64,000 nucleotides of DNA from BOG-224 sp963783505 (GTDB lineage: Bacteria > Acidobacteriota > Terriglobia > Bryobacterales > Bryobacteraceae): positions 186,001 through 250,000 of the forward strand of contig CAWAOP010000041.1 of the NCBI GenBank assembly GCA_963783505.1. The letters are read 5' to 3'. The notes beneath the pieces were generated by a model. That model did not search any database. It was not told where the DNA came from and worked only from the letters and a program-made list of their open reading frames with translations. A program made the translations under genes and the position numbers. Shown one piece after another: positions 19,601 to 28,119 of this stretch (position 1 is its first letter; each line of letters opens with the position of its first letter).

Positions 19601-20350
19601 CGCGCTGGGCGCCAATTCCGCGCTCTGCTCACTGCTCAGCGCTCCTTCTTGAGCGAAAAGGGAAGTCTCCGCCGATTGCGTAACCGCCACCGGCTGGTAT
19701 CCCGGCTGCTGCGTGGCCCCCTGCTGTTGCCCGGGACCTCCCCGGCCTGCCTGATTCGGGAACTGTCCTCGTCCGCCTCGTCCACCCGTTCCGCGGCCAG
19801 CCGCCGCTTGGGTTCCGCGCCCGCTGTTGCCTGGAGCGTTCTGGCGCCCGCCGGCCGGCGGAGCCGCCGCTGCCTGTTGAGTGGCCGGGGCAGGCGCAAC
19901 CGCCGGCGCGGCCGGTTGGGCCAGCGCCGTTGGCGCCGCGACTGAAGCTTCCGTCGCCACTGGGGTTGGCGCCGGGGCGGGGACCGCGGGAGGCGGAGTT
20001 CTAGCTGCCAATGCCTTCACGGCATCTTCATCCGACAGCATCTTCAGATCCCAGGTTGTACCTGGCGCGTCCTGGGCCACTCCGATGTCCTTCTTGGCCG
20101 CTTCGAAGCCCAGCATGTCCACCTGGACCGACCACACGCCGTCCGCCAGATTCGGAAAGGCATAGGCTCCGTGGTCATCGGTCGTGGTGGTGACCTTTTT
20201 GTCCCCTTGCGCCGCGGTGACCGTAGCCCCCGGAACCGGCTGATTGCCTGAAACCACCGTTCCCTGGTGCTGGGAGGCATATAACCCCACTGCGGCCAGA
20301 GCCGCAGTCAACACGCTCGCACAAAAGGCGGCACTTCTTCTTTTGGACAT
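16640..20350 (-). CDS. TonB-dependent receptor with carboxypeptidase-regulatory-like N-terminus, copy 2 (intact)
   Basis: 1236 residues from ATG 20350-20348, with AGGAAGGG about ten bases upstream. Residues 1-30 form a signal region. Residues 28-100 form a carboxypeptidase-regulatory-like domain (QGTVVSGNQPVPGATVTAAQ). A Pro/Ala then Gly/Gln/Arg linker extends to about 240. The plug-like segment contains SANEAFVVQGSMSSALG. A very long Gly/Arg tract occupies about 270-385. The barrel starts MGMNNALAFGNGRRNPRMM and ends TTGLRFNF, the terminal aromatic expected for outer-membrane insertion. No classical short TonB box was identified. The VWA gene follows in the same operon. Ligand unknown. Confidence 0.92.
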   Translation of the reverse strand: MSKRRSAAFCASVLTAALAAVGLYASQHQGTVVSGNQPVPGATVTAAQGDKKVTTTTDDHGAYAFPNLADGVWSVQVDMLGFEAAKKDIGVAQDAPGTTWDLKMLSDEDAVKALAARTPPPAVPAPAPTPVATEASVAAPTALAQPAAPAVAPAPATQQAAAAPPAGGRQNAPGNSGRGTQAAAGRGTGGRGGRGQFPNQAGRGGPGQQQGATQQPGYQPVAVTQSAETSLFAQEGALSSEQSAELAPSANEAFVVQGSMSSALGLPGQPDFGAFGGRGGMGGPGGIGGDLMGAGGAEMGGEGGLNAASGDLAGAGGDQAAAGAAAGGGRGGAGGGAGGGGGRGGGGGGGIAGGGGGGRGGGGGGGGRGGAGGRGAAAGRGGRGPNWMGMNNALAFGNGRRNPRMMYTGSLNINERNSLLNAESYSISGASIPKPYSNNTTVNATLGGPFKIPKLLDGTKGQFTLSFGVTRGRNANTGQLTTMPTDLEKTGDFAQSITSAGKGVTIYDPLTNAPFPNDTIPAIRMSSISKILLTYFPEPNLTTAAGVSRNYQLPYTDLSNSNNVNARINQTLNSKNRISGGFSYQGSNGTNRNSYGFENPATHSIITDTTTGRGMSANASYSHNFTTRIISTLTYTFTRNRTEGLPYFAALGQNIGGNLGIQGLSNDPLNWGPPSLSFSNYAGLSDGAFSLSRPQTSSAQATLMWVYKSHNLSSGFVFRRTQANSYSNANGRGSFSFNGYGTSQIVNGAAVAGTGFDMADFLLGTPYQSSIRYTANPSLYFRGSVFSAYVQDDWRLTPRLSLAYGVRWDFQTPVSEVHNQLVNMLFAPAFTSFTTIQPGQINPLTGQRASRPLIGSDPNNIAPRFGIAWRPSTKRSTVLRLGFGIYYNSSVYSQVASHFAQQPPLVTAYNVYMIDSTPTLYPTMNNAFVNVASRSSNTVTDTFGIDPTYKLGYAEQWQFSIQQNLPYSFQLTGTYHGAAGRDQDRQMKPWVVAPGAPQAYFPTGYTYETYGGTSMYNSGNVQLTRRFRGGLSAGANYTFQRGTQDASTAQNWLNYRADRAVFTSPHQLGINFTYGSGQGRRGGGLVEGWKGVIIKDWNLTSSINIHSGNYLTPMSGGNQATKGGSNRANYDGLPLETGTAGSLFNTAAFTVPAAGTWGDAGRAIIPGPIGFSLNAGANRTFRLGDRQRMTFTLNASNALNTVVVTGWGTTLGTNTYGQPTGVSAMRSVTTGLRFNF

Positions 20351-20498
20351 CCAAGTAGACCCTTCCTGCTTCGCTTAGAGAGGGCGCCGGTCCAGCGTAC
20401 ACAATGGCGCGATATCTAGTGATTGCCAACGTCCTACAAAAAGTTCCATATCGGACCACGCACGGCCCCAATCAACCGCATAATGGGTGTTTACAGTC

Positions 20499-21038
20499 AT
20501 GCAACATCCGCGTGGCGTTTTAAGAAGAGGCGATTCGAAACGCGCAATGGTTTCCGTCGTCAGCCAGGCGGGGCAGCGCCTTCTGGTGGCTCTTCGCCCG
20601 ATCCGGGAAGGTCAGATCGTCCTGCGAATCGAAGGCGTCCCGGCCAAGCGCCCTTCGCGTCACTCCATTCAGGTCGGGCTTGGCCTTCATGTATCTCCAG
20701 GCCCGGCGCCGGCGAGGGCCGGGAACTTGGGGCGGCGCTTCTGGCCCTATATGAATCACAGTTGCGAGCCGAATGTCTGCATTAAAGGGCTAGAGGTGGT
20801 GGCCATCCGGCGCGTCCGGACGGGCGAGCCGATTACGTTCAATTACAACACGACCGAGTATGAGATGGCCTCCCCGTTCCGCTGCCATTGCGGCAGCCTT
20901 GCCTGCGCCGGCGAGATTCGGGGCTTTAAGTACTTGGACCGTGCCGCTCGGGAGCTGTTGCGCCCCTATTTGAGCCGCCATCTGCTCGCGGCGCTCGACG
21001 AACCGGAACGGCAGGCCAAGCCGACGATTTCCGCATGA
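20499..21038 (+). CDS. SET-domain protein (putative protein-lysine methyltransferase)
   Basis: 179 residues from ATG 20499; a GTG at 20487 adds four residues and an ATG at 20547 would trim sixteen. The SET core is visible: IREGQIVLRIEG, the catalytic motif YMNHSCEPNVCIKG, and PITFNYNTTEYEM. It ends in a post-SET-like cluster FRCHCGSLACAGEIRGFKYL, where the Cys residues would bind zinc. SET enzymes transfer methyl groups from S-adenosylmethionine to lysine side chains. The last four bases (ATGA) overlap the start of the large synthetase gene, so the two are translationally coupled. The methyl acceptor is unknown; because of the coupling it may be the synthetase, its carrier-bound amino acid or its product. 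That is inference. Confidence 0.85.
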   Translation: MQHPRGVLRRGDSKRAMVSVVSQAGQRLLVALRPIREGQIVLRIEGVPAKRPSRHSIQVGLGLHVSPGPAPARAGNLGRRFWPYMNHSCEPNVCIKGLEVVAIRRVRTGEPITFNYNTTEYEMASPFRCHCGSLACAGEIRGFKYLDRAARELLRPYLSRHLLAALDEPERQAKPTISA

Positions 21039-24000
21039 CGGCGACAACCGGGTCAGATCCGCCGGGAGCTTCCCCACTGCTTCTGCACGATTTCTTCGAG
21101 CGCGCGGCCCGGCGCCATCCGGATGCCGTTGCGCTGGATATCCCTCCCGGCTACGGACGCGCGGATCGCCGGCGGGTCACCTACGCGGAGTTGCGGAAGT
21201 CGGCGGCGAAGGTCGCCGCTTTGGCGCGTCCGGTTGTGGCGGGCGAGTCGGTCGTGGCCATCTATCTTCCACGCCACTCGCCGCTCTTATTTGCCGCCCA
21301 ACTTGGCGTTCTCAAAGCCGGAGCCGCCTTCACTTGCATCGATCCGGCATTCCCGGAGGCACGGGTCCGCGAGATCCTGGACGATTCCCGTGCGGCGGTA
21401 CTGCTGACGGATGGAACGGGAATCGCCGCTCTAGCTGGCCTCAACTCCTGGACCGGACGGGTTCTGGACCTTGAAAAGAGCTTGGGCGCGTCGCCCTTAA
21501 ACGAGGTTTTCATGCCCCCGGCTTGGCTGACCGGGACCAGCCTCGCGTACGTGATCTACACCTCGGGAACCACCGGCCACCCCAAAGGCGTGATGGTGGA
21601 GCACCGCGCCATCGTGAATCTGGTGGAATCCGATGTCGCGGAATTCGGGCTGGGGCCAGAAGCCCGGGTCGCGCAAACTTCCTCGCCGTCGTACGATTCG
21701 TCGATCGAGGAGATCTGGCTGGCCTACGGCGCGAGCGCCACGGTGGTGGTGGCCGATGACGATACGGTACGGCTCGGGCCGGACCTGGTTCCATGGCTTC
21801 GCCGCGAGCGCGTCACGGTGCTTTGTCCTACGCCGACCCTGCTCCGCGCAGCAGGTTGCGAGAACCCTCGCGAAGAACTCCCGGAACTCGCCCTGGTTTA
21901 CGCCGGCGGCGAGGCGATGCCGCAGGACTTGGCGGACCGTTGGGCTCCCGGCCGCCGTCTGGAGAATGGCTACGGGCCCACCGAGTGCGCCGTGACGGCC
22001 TTGCGGGGAACGTTGCAAGCCGGCAAGCCAGTTCATATTGGACGCCCGGTTCCGGGGCTTCGAGCTTGGGCGCTCGACGCGGATTTGGAGGAGGTAAGCG
22101 AGGGTCACTGGGGCGAATTGTGCATCGGAGGCGCCGCTCTCGCGCGCGGCTATTGGAACCAGCCTGAACTTACGGCCCAGCGGTTCGTAACTCACCCGCG
22201 ATTCGGGAGGATCTTCCGGACTGGCGATCTGGTTCACCGGGAACCCGGCGGGGTTTACATGAGCCATGGCCGGGCCGATGCTCAGGTGAAGATTCGCGGC
22301 CACCGCGTGGAACTCGAAGAAATCGAGGCGCGCCTCTCCGCTTGCCCCGGCGTGCGAACGGCGGCCTGCCGCCTGCAGAAGAATGGCGGCCAGGAAACGC
22401 TGGTGGGGTTCGTGATTCCCGAAAACCCGGATGCGCCTCCCTCGGCCGATGCGCTTCAGGCGCGGCTCGGGGCGGAACTTCCTTCGTACATGGTTCCGGC
22501 GAGGATCGGGCTGCTCACGGAGCTTCCGGCGACCGCCGGCGGCAAACTGAACCGTTCCGCTCTGCCAAGGCTGGAGAGTCCGCCGGAGGCGGCTAGCAGC
22601 CGCACAGCTCCTCGAGACCAGAGCGAAAGCATTCTCGCGCAAGCTTTTAGAGCGGTTCTTGGCCTGAACCACGAGGTCTCGACGGACGAGGATTTCTTTA
22701 CCGGCTTGGGCGGAGATTCCCTGCGCGCCGCCGAGCTGATTACGCGCCTCCGCAAGAACGATCCAGGAACGCGGATCGCGGTCAGGGATCTCTACGAAAC
22801 ACGGACGATACAGGGCCTTGCCGCCCGAATGAAAGCTTCTTCCGGCGCCGGGACCCGAGTACGCGAGTCGCAACCCGCCGTCAAGGCCCAGGCGGGGCGG
22901 CCCGTGCTGACGACGCTGGCGCAATCGGCGGCGCTGATTATAGGACTTTCGGTGAGTTCCGCCGCCGGCTACCTGTTCCTCTTCGGCGCGCTGCCGTGGC
23001 TCGCGCGTTTCATTGGGCTCGTCCCGCTGCTCTTGCTGGAGCCAGCTCTAGCTTTCCTGGCCCTCGTGATTTACGCTTTGTTCTCAGTATTCGCGGCTGT
23101 CGTTGCCAAACGGGTTCTCATCGGGCGTTACCGTCCGATGAGCGCTCCAGCGTGGGGAGCCTTTTATCTCCGAAACTGGATCGTCGAGCGGGTAGCGCAC
23201 GCCATTCCCTGGTGGCTGATTGTGGGGACGGGTTTTCAGTCGGCGGTTTTGCGCGCGCTCGGCGCGAGAGTCGGCCGCCGGGTCCACATTCATTACGGCG
23301 TCGATTTGGGGCGCGGAGGATGGGACCTGCTGGAGATCGGCGACGACGTCATGATCGGCCAGGAGGCCTTTCTCGGCTTGGTCGAACTCGAGAGTGGCCA
23401 GATCCTAATAAGTCCGGTCGTCCTTGGGGACGGAGCTACGGTCGAGACGCGAGGGGTAGTGTCGGGCGGGGCGTGTATGGAACGGGGCTCTTATCTCACC
23501 GCGTTGTCGTCGCTTCCGCGCGGCACGAGGATTCCGGCCGGCGAACGCTGGGATGGGGTGCCGGCGGCGCCAGCGGGCGAGGCCCCGCTGCCTGAACCCG
23601 TTAAGAGCGGAATCGAACTCTCCCCCGCGCTGAGCGACGCGCTTCTCGTCCTGGCGAGTTTCACGGCGCGCGCTGTCCGGACGCTGATTCCGGTTTGGCT
23701 GGCCATGACCGCGGTGATTGCGTTTCGGATCGGTCCGGAGCGCGCCATTTCTTGGCTTTCCGAGGGCGGCGCCCTGAGCGGCGCGGTTCTAGCCGCCTGC
23801 GCCGGAGGTTTGGCGCTTTGCACGCCGCTTACTCTGGCCTTCGAGGCCCTGGTGGCACGGGCGTTGGGAACCGTGCAGGAGGGCGTGATTGGCCGGCGCA
23901 GTTGGGAGTACGTTCGCGTTCGGTTCAAGACGGAGTTGGCCCGCTCCGCCGGTGACCGGCTTGCCGGCAGCGTGTTCTGGCCCGGTTGGCTGAGGTGGGC

Positions 24001-25039
24001 CGGGGCCACTATAGGGTCCGGGTGCGAAATTAGCACGCTGGTGGATATCGTGCCTGAAATGATAGAGATAGGCCGGACGACCTTTCTCGCCGATGGCATT
24101 TATCTGGGCGGACCCCGCCTCCACCGCGGGACCGTAACACTGGCGCTCACGCGGCTGGGAAGCGACACATTCCTGGGCAATCACGTGGTCATCGGCGCCG
24201 GGCAGAAGCTCCAGGACGGCATCCTGCTCGGAATCTGTACCGTGGCGGACGATCGGGTGATGAGAGCCAAAACGTCCTGGTTTGGCCACCCGCCGTTCGA
24301 GTTGCCCAAAAGGGAAGTGATCTCGCTGGATGCGCGTCTGACCTACCGGCCGGACGTCATACGCTACCTCACCCGGCTTTTTTGGGAGCTTATGCGGCTC
24401 GCTCTGCCCATACCGCCGGCCCTGGCTGCGTACGGATGGCTCAGAGTTGTTGCCAGTTCGGGTGTTAGCGGGCCGGCGCTGGCGTTCGGAGTGGCCCCGC
24501 TCGCAACTCTGGGCGCAACGGCGGCGCTTTGTCTCCTTACCTTGGCCACCAAATGGGCGCTATTAGGGCGCGTAAAACCGGGCCAGCACGCCTTTTGGTC
24601 CTGCTGGTGCGGCCGGTGGGACTTCGTGTATGTCGCATGGGAAGATTGGGCCCGCGCCGCTCTAACGTGGCTCGAAAGCACGCTGCTGCTTTCCTGGTAT
24701 TTGAGAGCGATGGGCGTCACTCTCGGCAAACGCGTCGTCTTGGGACCGGGCATGGCGCAAGTGGTCGATCCCGACATGCTGGTCATCGAGGACGGCGCGA
24801 CGGTGTGCAGCATGTTTCAGGCGCACACGTTCGAAGACCGCGTGCTGAAGATCGATCGCATCCGCATCGGACGGCAAGCAGCCTTGGGGTCCGCCACCGT
24901 ACCTCTATACGGCGCAGACATAGGCGAAGGGGCGTGGGTGGAGCCGGGAAGCGTGGTCATGAAGCACGAACACCTGCTGCCTGGAGTCCGCTACGCCGGC
25001 GCTCCGGCGCATGAATCCTCGCTCGAACCCTTCAAGTGA
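21035..25039 (+). CDS. Pls/PosA-type nonribosomal peptide synthetase
   Basis: 1334 residues. The adenylation domain (about 1-510) shows YVIYTSGTTGHPKGVMVEH near 172, NGYGPTEC, GELCIGGAALARGYWNQPE and FRTGDLVHREPG with KIRGHRVELEEIE. A carrier domain follows with phosphopantetheine Ser561 in GLGGDSLRAAEL. From about 620 on there are hydrophobic segments alternating with left-handed beta-helix (hexapeptide) stretches (HIHYGVDLGRGGWDLLEIGD; EISTLVDIVPEMIEIGRTTF; VVDPDMLVIEDGATVCSM). This is the terminal domain of the Pls/PosA family, whose best-known member makes epsilon-poly-lysine by peptide bonding on the membrane-embedded domain. No condensation or thioesterase domain is present, as expected. 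The substrate amino acid is not deduced. It is coupled to the SET gene upstream. Confidence 0.9.
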   Translation: MTATTGSDPPGASPLLLHDFFERAARRHPDAVALDIPPGYGRADRRRVTYAELRKSAAKVAALARPVVAGESVVAIYLPRHSPLLFAAQLGVLKAGAAFTCIDPAFPEARVREILDDSRAAVLLTDGTGIAALAGLNSWTGRVLDLEKSLGASPLNEVFMPPAWLTGTSLAYVIYTSGTTGHPKGVMVEHRAIVNLVESDVAEFGLGPEARVAQTSSPSYDSSIEEIWLAYGASATVVVADDDTVRLGPDLVPWLRRERVTVLCPTPTLLRAAGCENPREELPELALVYAGGEAMPQDLADRWAPGRRLENGYGPTECAVTALRGTLQAGKPVHIGRPVPGLRAWALDADLEEVSEGHWGELCIGGAALARGYWNQPELTAQRFVTHPRFGRIFRTGDLVHREPGGVYMSHGRADAQVKIRGHRVELEEIEARLSACPGVRTAACRLQKNGGQETLVGFVIPENPDAPPSADALQARLGAELPSYMVPARIGLLTELPATAGGKLNRSALPRLESPPEAASSRTAPRDQSESILAQAFRAVLGLNHEVSTDEDFFTGLGGDSLRAAELITRLRKNDPGTRIAVRDLYETRTIQGLAARMKASSGAGTRVRESQPAVKAQAGRPVLTTLAQSAALIIGLSVSSAAGYLFLFGALPWLARFIGLVPLLLLEPALAFLALVIYALFSVFAAVVAKRVLIGRYRPMSAPAWGAFYLRNWIVERVAHAIPWWLIVGTGFQSAVLRALGARVGRRVHIHYGVDLGRGGWDLLEIGDDVMIGQEAFLGLVELESGQILISPVVLGDGATVETRGVVSGGACMERGSYLTALSSLPRGTRIPAGERWDGVPAAPAGEAPLPEPVKSGIELSPALSDALLVLASFTARAVRTLIPVWLAMTAVIAFRIGPERAISWLSEGGALSGAVLAACAGGLALCTPLTLAFEALVARALGTVQEGVIGRRSWEYVRVRFKTELARSAGDRLAGSVFWPGWLRWAGATIGSGCEISTLVDIVPEMIEIGRTTFLADGIYLGGPRLHRGTVTLALTRLGSDTFLGNHVVIGAGQKLQDGILLGICTVADDRVMRAKTSWFGHPPFELPKREVISLDARLTYRPDVIRYLTRLFWELMRLALPIPPALAAYGWLRVVASSGVSGPALAFGVAPLATLGATAALCLLTLATKWALLGRVKPGQHAFWSCWCGRWDFVYVAWEDWARAALTWLESTLLLSWYLRAMGVTLGKRVVLGPGMAQVVDPDMLVIEDGATVCSMFQAHTFEDRVLKIDRIRIGRQAALGSATVPLYGADIGEGAWVEPGSVVMKHEHLLPGVRYAGAPAHESSLEPFK

Positions 25040-25203
25040 GCGGAATCCGCGAGAATTCTGACGCCAAAATGCACTGAATTCAATCGGATGTACTGGGACG
25101 GGTATGGTCCTGGAGCGGGTACCGTACGATTAGGACGAAGGTTTTCGACGCCTTGGGTATATCATTCTGAGTGAGATCGCCGATAGACACATAGGAAACA
25201 GGA

Positions 25204-25491
25204 ATGGCCGCTTACGAGGTTTTTATTTACCTGCAATTGCTTGACTTGCTGACTACCCTGATCGGGTTCAGGTTCGGCGCTTCCGAGGCGAGCCCGTTCA
25301 TACGGCTGCTGATGCACGCAGGGCCGGTTGCGGGCGTGGTGCTTTCCAAAGTCCTGGCTCTGGCGTTCGGGGGCGTGTGCGTCTATTTGCGCAGGCAGCG
25401 CTTGCTGCGCTGGTCCGTGTATTGGTACAGCGCACTGGTGGTGTGGAACCTCATGGTGATCCTCTCGGCGTCGGGAGCGCGAGTGGGCTAG
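25204..25491 (+). CDS. Small membrane protein, DUF5658-like
   Basis: 95 residues from ATG 25204, with AGGAAACAGG directly upstream. Three hydrophobic helices are visible (about 5-22, 32-58, 66-88). The N-terminal LQLLDLLTTLIGFRFGASEA, with an Asp in the first helix and a Glu/Asn-type turn, resembles DUF5658 proteins. Function unknown. It stands alone between the synthetase and a convergent operon; the 164 bases upstream hold no other recognisable feature. Confidence 0.65.
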   Translation: MAAYEVFIYLQLLDLLTTLIGFRFGASEASPFIRLLMHAGPVAGVVLSKVLALAFGGVCVYLRRQRLLRWSVYWYSALVVWNLMVILSASGARVG

Positions 25492-25504
25492 CCGCAGCCG
25501 CGGT

Positions 25505-25657
25505 TTAGCGCAGAGCTAACCAGGACGAAGCCACCAGAATTCCGAAGAGCAGCGTGGCATCCAAGGCGATGCGCCGCCACGGCAGCGAGCGGATTTCCAA
25601 CCGGCTCAAATAGCCGGAATAATGGGCGTTAGCACTTTCCAAGACGTACTTCCACAT
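25505..25657 (-). CDS. Putative 50-residue membrane protein
   Basis: Frame from ATG 25657-25655 to TAA 25507-25505. The product begins MWKYVLESANAHYSGYLSRL and ends with one hydrophobic helix (DATLLFGILVASSWLAL) and a final R. The start lies inside the last codons of the upstream membrane-protein gene, a common arrangement for coupled small genes; the Shine-Dalgarno match (GGGAA) is weak. I do not recognise it. A longer frameshifted C-terminus of the upstream gene is an alternative explanation. Confidence 0.45.
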   Translation of the reverse strand: MWKYVLESANAHYSGYLSRLEIRSLPWRRIALDATLLFGILVASSWLALR

Positions 25658-27090
25658 AAAGTTCCCGATAGTAATCGCCTGACTGACAGGTGGCCGGACG
25701 GATCCACATCCACGGCGTACAAGGGTTCATCGGCCGGTCTCACGGTGTAAGTCCCGGTCTGAAGCGCCCACGAATCGGCATAGCTGGAGACAACAATGGG
25801 GCTCGCGGCGCACACTCGAACCCGAAACTGTCTGGTGACCGGCTCATAGTTGGCAAAGCTGTAGCAATGTTCCACGCAGACCCGGTCGATCATGTGGGTC
25901 ACAGCGTTAACCCGAAGATCGTCCGTCGTCACCACGCTGACCACGCGGTCGCCCGGTTCCAGCCGGGCTACCGCGTCACGCATGCGGTCTTCGAAGCGGT
26001 TCAGCGCGCGCTCATCCGAGTAAAGGAAAGAGAAGAAGACGGCGGCTAAGACAGCCATCGCGGCGAGTCCAGAACGCCCGGGCCGGGCCGCTCCCAGAAG
26101 CGCGCACACCGAGACAGCAACCGCCAATGACATCCGTTCGGAAATGTAAGCCAGGGAGTGCTGGAAGCCAGGGAGCAAAACCGACGACGGGGCAATCAGA
26201 ATCCCGGCCGCCGTGATGACTAAGAGTTGGAAGGGAATGCCGCTAAAGACCCGCCGCGGCCCTAAAGCGCGAATCAGATTGGCGAACAGAGCGGCCCAGA
26301 TGCAGATCAGTCCGATCCAGAGCGGCGCATATTTGGCGTCGTAAACCCAGACCTGATCGGCCCCGCCGAGACTCGCGATCTGCGCTGGATACCAGCGCGC
26401 TATAAATGCGTGCGAAGCTGCCAGGCTCAATGCGCCCATGGCCGCCAGGAATCCCAGCGTCAGCCATGCCCGAAAGGCCGGCGAGCGGCGGCGCGCCAGA
26501 ACGACGTAGCCCATCAGCCCGGCCATCCAGAGCACCGGCAGGGCATGAGCCACATACGCCACCGAAAGCAGAACAACCGCGCCGGCGAGTTTCCTCGGGC
26601 TTGGGCGCCAGGCCAGCGCCATCGCCCAGAAACAAAGGCCTAGGGCGAGGTAGAAGTTGAAGAAGCCCATGTGGAACACCCAGCCGTAGGCCAGCATGGC
26701 AATGCACGGCAGAAGGTTCCACGCCCGCCTGCCCGACGCGGCGGACACAAAAGCGAATGCGCCCCAGATAAAAACCAGGGCGCATAGGGAAACCGCGATG
26801 CGCTGGGCGGCTTCGGCTCCGAGAGTCCTAAAAAGCGCGCCGAGGATCAGATCGAACAGCACGTTGGTTGACTGGCTGGCCAAGCGAAGGCCCTGGGCGT
26901 GACCATTTTCGACCAATCGCGCCAGCCAGGAGTTGTAGATGTGGCTGGAGAGATCGCCCGCCTGAATGCGCGGTTGCCAATAGCACGGCGCCAGCAGCGC
27001 CACGGAGAGGATAGGCCACGGAAGCCGGCTTCGCAAGAAGCGGGCCCCAAGCGATTCCGGCGTGTGCGCGTCACGATGTGGCAAGGCCAT
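25629..27090 (-). CDS. Polytopic membrane protein, glycosyltransferase-like topology (frame broken near the end)
   Basis: ATG 27090-27088 follows the DUF362 stop by five bases, with GTGGAG between. About 480 residues with ten or more hydrophobic segments. An early periplasmic loop carries QAGDLSSHIYNSWLARL, reminiscent of the first loop of GT-C family glycosyltransferases where Asp/His lie near the membrane. The C-terminal third is a soluble domain. Near 25700 the frame changes: deleting one base gives a continuation TCQSGDYYRELYVEVRLGKC and stop at 25631-25629, more plausible than the alternative RRLLSGTLCGST ending. Acceptor and donor unknown. Operon with DUF362 and the terpene-cyclase-like gene. 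Confidence 0.65.
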
Positions 27091-27095
27091 CTCCA

Positions 27096-28115
27096 CTAAC
27101 TCGCTCCCAAACGGACGCGCCGGAATTGAGGCAGCAACTCGAACGGCGTGGCCACGTCGGAGACGCGCTCGCCGATCTGCCGGATATCCGCCTCGGCTAT
27201 CAGGGAGCTGCGGCCCGGCCGCCAGCGCGAGGTAGGGTAATTTGAGCGGGTCGATCCCCATGATCCGGCAGCATGTGGCGTCCACCGCCGCGGGATCGCT
27301 TCCTGCAACCAGCACGCCCGCCGGTTTGGGCGAACCCTGGATAGGTCCGTTGCCTTCCATGCCGACGATGCCGTCCACTAGCGCAAATTGTCTCGGGAAC
27401 AGCGTGCGGAGGTCGGCGATGCACTCGTTGATGCCGGACCAGTGCAGCGTGTTCTTGGGCCAGCCGTAGACTCCGCTGGGAACCACGCCGAACAGGTTCT
27501 TCATGGCCAGCGTGACGCCCGCCCAGTGGTGCGTTTTCATCTTGGGAAGCGAGACCAGCAGGTCGGCCCCGAGCGCCGTCTTCGGCAAGTACCACTCCTG
27601 CATGCGCCGGAATGCGGGCTGGGAGAGCCGGACGCGCGAGACGTCGTCCAGATTCAGGTCCACGAACGCGTCCTCGAAACGCGGCACGGCTTCGAAGTAG
27701 CCGGCGGCGTCCGCCAAGTCGAGCGTGTCGCGGCGATGGCCCGGCCCCTCCGCGATGCGCACGCTCGCGGCGCCCAGCGCGCGAAAGCCCTCGTAGACCG
27801 CATGGACCAGCAGCGGATGCGTATTGATCGCGCTTTTAGGTTCGTACTCGACCAGATTGGGTTTGAGAAGCACCGACCGGCCTCGGACGTCCGGTTGGTG
27901 CTGGGCCAGTATGCGCGCGGACCAATTCGTAGACGCGATTGTCGTACGCTGGAGCGCGAGCAACCGAGACTCTCGCCGGCTCCACAGGGCGGGCTTGCCT
28001 GCAGCCCGCCAGCGCCGCGGCCGCTCCCGCAGCCGCAAGCCACTCACGACGGGAATAAAGCAAGGCCCCGGGGTGCTCGACGCTGGCTTCCCGATCCGAG
28101 GAGGGGCTGGTTCAT
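27096..28115 (-). CDS. DUF362 domain protein with Tat-type lipoprotein signal (frame broken)
   Basis: DUF362 signature blocks are clear: SVLLKPNLVEYEPKSAINTH, DLLVSLPKMKTHHWAGVTLA, NLFGVVPSGVYGWPKNTLHW, GSDPAAVDATCCRIMGIDPL. The N-terminal SRREWLAAAG..ALAGC is a twin-arginine signal with a lipobox. Breaks lie at about 27912-27918 (YELVRA into ILAQHQPDV) and 27203-27205 (GPQL into LIAEADIRQIGERV, ending RVRLGAS); each is cured by removing one base. A third, in cccc/gggg at 28066-28073, would connect to ATG 28115, four bases after the stop of the preceding gene and behind GGAG; without it the start would be TTG 28063. DUF362 proteins often carry Fe-S or unknown cofactors; no Fe-S Cys cluster is seen here. 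Confidence 0.75.
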
Positions 28116-28119
28116 CGCG

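Noticed and set aside
25606..28047. An apparent 813-residue fusion of DUF362 and a membrane protein
   Set aside because: The junction uses an out-of-frame Arg-rich segment; in the alternative frame DUF362 ends normally at 27096 and the membrane protein starts at 27090.
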